This document shows, in pieces, positions 62,302 to 64,000 of a DNA stretch of 64,000 bases. The stretch is from positions 1,488,001 to 1,552,000 of the forward strand of contig NZ_CP089211.1 in NCBI RefSeq assembly GCF_021183825.1. The letters run 5' to 3'. Position 1 is the first letter of the stretch; each line of letters begins with the position of its first letter. The notes under the pieces are model-generated. The model saw only the letters and a list, made by a program, of their open reading frames with translations. It made no database searches and had not been told where the DNA came from. The position numbers were made by a program, and so were the translations under genes. The stretch is from Sinomicrobium kalidii. GTDB taxonomy: Bacteria > Bacteroidota > Bacteroidia > Flavobacteriales > Flavobacteriaceae.

Positions 62302-64000
62302 ATGTGTAAAAAACAATTCATTTATGTATTAACTGCTTTTCTGTTCTGCAGCCAGATACTCCTTGCACAGGAGAAAACGGTTACAGGTGTAGTTACCGAT
62401 GCGGAAGATGGAATGCCGTTACCCGGGGTTAATGTAGTGGTTAAAGGGACAACTACAGGAGCCTCAACAGACTTTGATGGAAACTTTACGATAAATGTTT
62501 CCGAAGACGGAGTATTGGTTTTCTCTAATATGGGATATACTAAAAAAGAGATTTCGGTGGCCGGAAAATCTGTAATAAATGTTCCTTTGTCTCCGAATAT
62601 AGAAGAACTGGAAGGTGTAGTGGTTACGGCACTTGGAATCGAAAGACAGGAAAGAGCCCTGGGATATGCCGTAAGCTCTATAAGCGCCGAAGAACTTACA
62701 GAAAGTGGAAACACCAATTTTGCCTCTGCATTATATGGTAAAGCAGCCGGTGTAAAAATAACCACGGCACCCGGTGGCGCCAGCAGTGCGGTTAACGTAC
62801 AGATAAGAGGAGTCAACTCATTACATTACGACCAACAACCCCTATATGTTGTGGACGGTGTGATGATCCGTAACGACGGTCAGAATGGTGCAGGCGGTGC
62901 TAATAATAACAACTACTGGGACGATCAACGGATCCGCGGGAATGGTATCCTGGATATAGATCCCAACAATATAGAAAGCCTGAATGTGCTTAAAGGCGCA
63001 AGTGCAAGCGCACTTTACGGTTCTGATGCGTCCAGTGGAGTCATTGTCATCACTACCAAAAAAGGGGTAAAAAAAGAAGGTCTGGGCATTGAACTCAATT
63101 ATAACGGTACCGTGGAAGAAGTGGCATTCCTTCCCAAATTTCAGAATGTTTACGGACCTGGGTACCCCAGGGATATCAACCTCCAAGTAGGAGCTAATGA
63201 AGAGGGCTGGATCGCAGACCCGAACTCTCCTACCGGTTTGCGTCCCAATTTCAGGGCTTATGCAAACTTCGGGCCCAAAATGGAAGGCCAGGAAGTGATG
63301 TGGTGGGATGGCAACATCCGTTCTTATTCTCCCAGGCCCAACAACTACAAAAATGCCTACAGAACGGGATATAGTTCCAATGTAAATCTCGCAGTGTCGG
63401 ACAGAACTGACAAGCTCAACTACAGGGTTACTTACAGCCGCCTGGACTATCAGGGTACCCAGGAAGGCAACAAGCTGGAAAAAAACACCTTTGCCCTGAA
63501 CAGCACCCTGAAACTAAATGACAAAATAAGTGTGGACGTAGTAGCTAACTACATTAATACCATTACCGAAAACCGCCCTTATCAAATGGGACAGGTGCTG
63601 GGCTCCTTCGCGGGTTTTTTCAGCCGTACGGAAGACATGAGTTTAATGAAAAGAAAATTCCGGACCTCCAACGGGTATAAATACAATATTTCCACTGATC
63701 CCACACGTTCAGACGAACAATTCACCTACCCCATTCGCGCTACTAATCTCCTGAATTTTTTCTGGGAACAAATGCGGAACAAGTATGTAGAAACAGAAAA
63801 TCGTTTGCTCTCCAGCACTACATTAAACTGGGAACTGGCAAAAGGCTTAAAGTTCAGGGGAAGGATCGGTACCGACTTCACCAGTCTCAGCTCAGAGAAA
63901 AAACAGCACAACGAATATCCGGTTCAGTTTAATTCGCCTGGTCAGAGTACAGGGGCCTTTACAGCAACTTCAGGTAATTATTCCATACTCTATGGCGATC
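62302..64000 (+). CDS. SusC/RagA-type TonB-dependent receptor, N-terminal part (3' end outside window)
   Basis: The frame is open from ATG 62302 to the end of the window, about 566 residues. It has a signal peptide (LTAFLFCSQILLAQ), a carboxypeptidase-regulatory-like domain (GVVTDAEDGMPLPGVNVV, TGASTDFDGNFTINV), and a plug with LEGVVVTALGIERQERALGYA and NVLKGASASALYGSDASSGVI. No STN domain is present and no sigma/FecR pair is near, so it is not of the signalling type of loci 1-3. The SusD partner, if any, would be to the right. Confidence 0.94.
   Translation, partial: MCKKQFIYVLTAFLFCSQILLAQEKTVTGVVTDAEDGMPLPGVNVVVKGTTTGASTDFDGNFTINVSEDGVLVFSNMGYTKKEISVAGKSVINVPLSPNIEELEGVVVTALGIERQERALGYAVSSISAEELTESGNTNFASALYGKAAGVKITTAPGGASSAVNVQIRGVNSLHYDQQPLYVVDGVMIRNDGQNGAGGANNNNYWDDQRIRGNGILDIDPNNIESLNVLKGASASALYGSDASSGVIVITTKKGVKKEGLGIELNYNGTVEEVAFLPKFQNVYGPGYPRDINLQVGANEEGWIADPNSPTGLRPNFRAYANFGPKMEGQEVMWWDGNIRSYSPRPNNYKNAYRTGYSSNVNLAVSDRTDKLNYRVTYSRLDYQGTQEGNKLEKNTFALNSTLKLNDKISVDVVANYINTITENRPYQMGQVLGSFAGFFSRTEDMSLMKRKFRTSNGYKYNISTDPTRSDEQFTYPIRATNLLNFFWEQMRNKYVETENRLLSSTTLNWELAKGLKFRGRIGTDFTSLSSEKKQHNEYPVQFNSPGQSTGAFTATSGNYSILYGD

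Noticed and set aside
1..64000. CRISPR array
   Set aside because: No regular short repeats with spacers were seen anywhere in the window.

Overview
The window reads as chromosomal DNA of a member of the Bacteroidota, most likely family Flavobacteriaceae. The evidence is four SusC/TonB-dependent receptors, two SusD-like lipoproteins, three ECF sigma/FecR pairs, sulfatases, promoters of the Bacteroidota type (-7 box TAnnTTTG) with no clear Shine-Dalgarno sequences, and small-molecule and housekeeping genes (ruvC, hemW, der, era) whose proteins look like those of this phylum. The genus cannot be told from sequence alone.

Layout. 0-2.6 kb: the end of a carbohydrate cluster (5'-truncated sulfatase, double-domain CE12 esterase). 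2.8-7.7 kb: sigma factor, FecR and STN-type TonB receptor (cell-surface signalling locus 1). 8.3-11.1 kb: AT-rich accessory stretch with AraC, VOC and SnoaL-like genes and two decayed genes (DUF1349, HxlR). 11.2-21.3 kb: locus 2, a polysaccharide utilisation locus (sigma, FecR, SusC, SusD, sulfatase, GH105). 21.4-22.5 kb: non-coding graveyard with the 5' ends of two group II introns facing each other, both without reverse transcriptase. 22.5-24.3 kb: AraC and short-chain dehydrogenase pair. 24.9 kb: tRNA-Leu(UAG). 25.1-34.4 kb: M20 dipeptidase and a complete trans-4-hydroxyproline catabolic operon (DapA-type deaminase, ketoglutarate semialdehyde dehydrogenase, DUF885 peptidase-like protein, epimerase, FAD dehydrogenase) with a divergent AraC regulator. 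34.4-44.2 kb: core and small genes, including hemW, ruvC, a TPR protein and a BlaI/BlaR1-type regulatory pair with three operator dyads. 44.4-47.6 kb: fused ResB-CcsA cytochrome c biogenesis protein whose 3' half has different codon use. 47.9-57.9 kb: locus 3 (sigma, FecR, SusC, SusD, Tat-exported phosphoesterase, lipoprotein). 58-61.8 kb: der, a small membrane protein, era and a lipoprotein metalloprotease. 62.3-64 kb: start of a further SusC, cut by the window end.

How the genes work together. In loci 1-3 the receptor carries an N-terminal STN signalling domain and sits next to its own FecR and ECF sigma factor, so each system probably senses its own substrate at the outer membrane and switches on its own transport genes. 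All three have a hairpin between fecR and the receptor gene. The fourth SusC (62.3 kb) lacks STN and has no sigma pair in view. The hydroxyproline operon holds all four steps from trans-4-L-hydroxyproline to 2-oxoglutarate and also an exported metallopeptidase-like protein, which suggests use of hydroxyproline-containing peptides.
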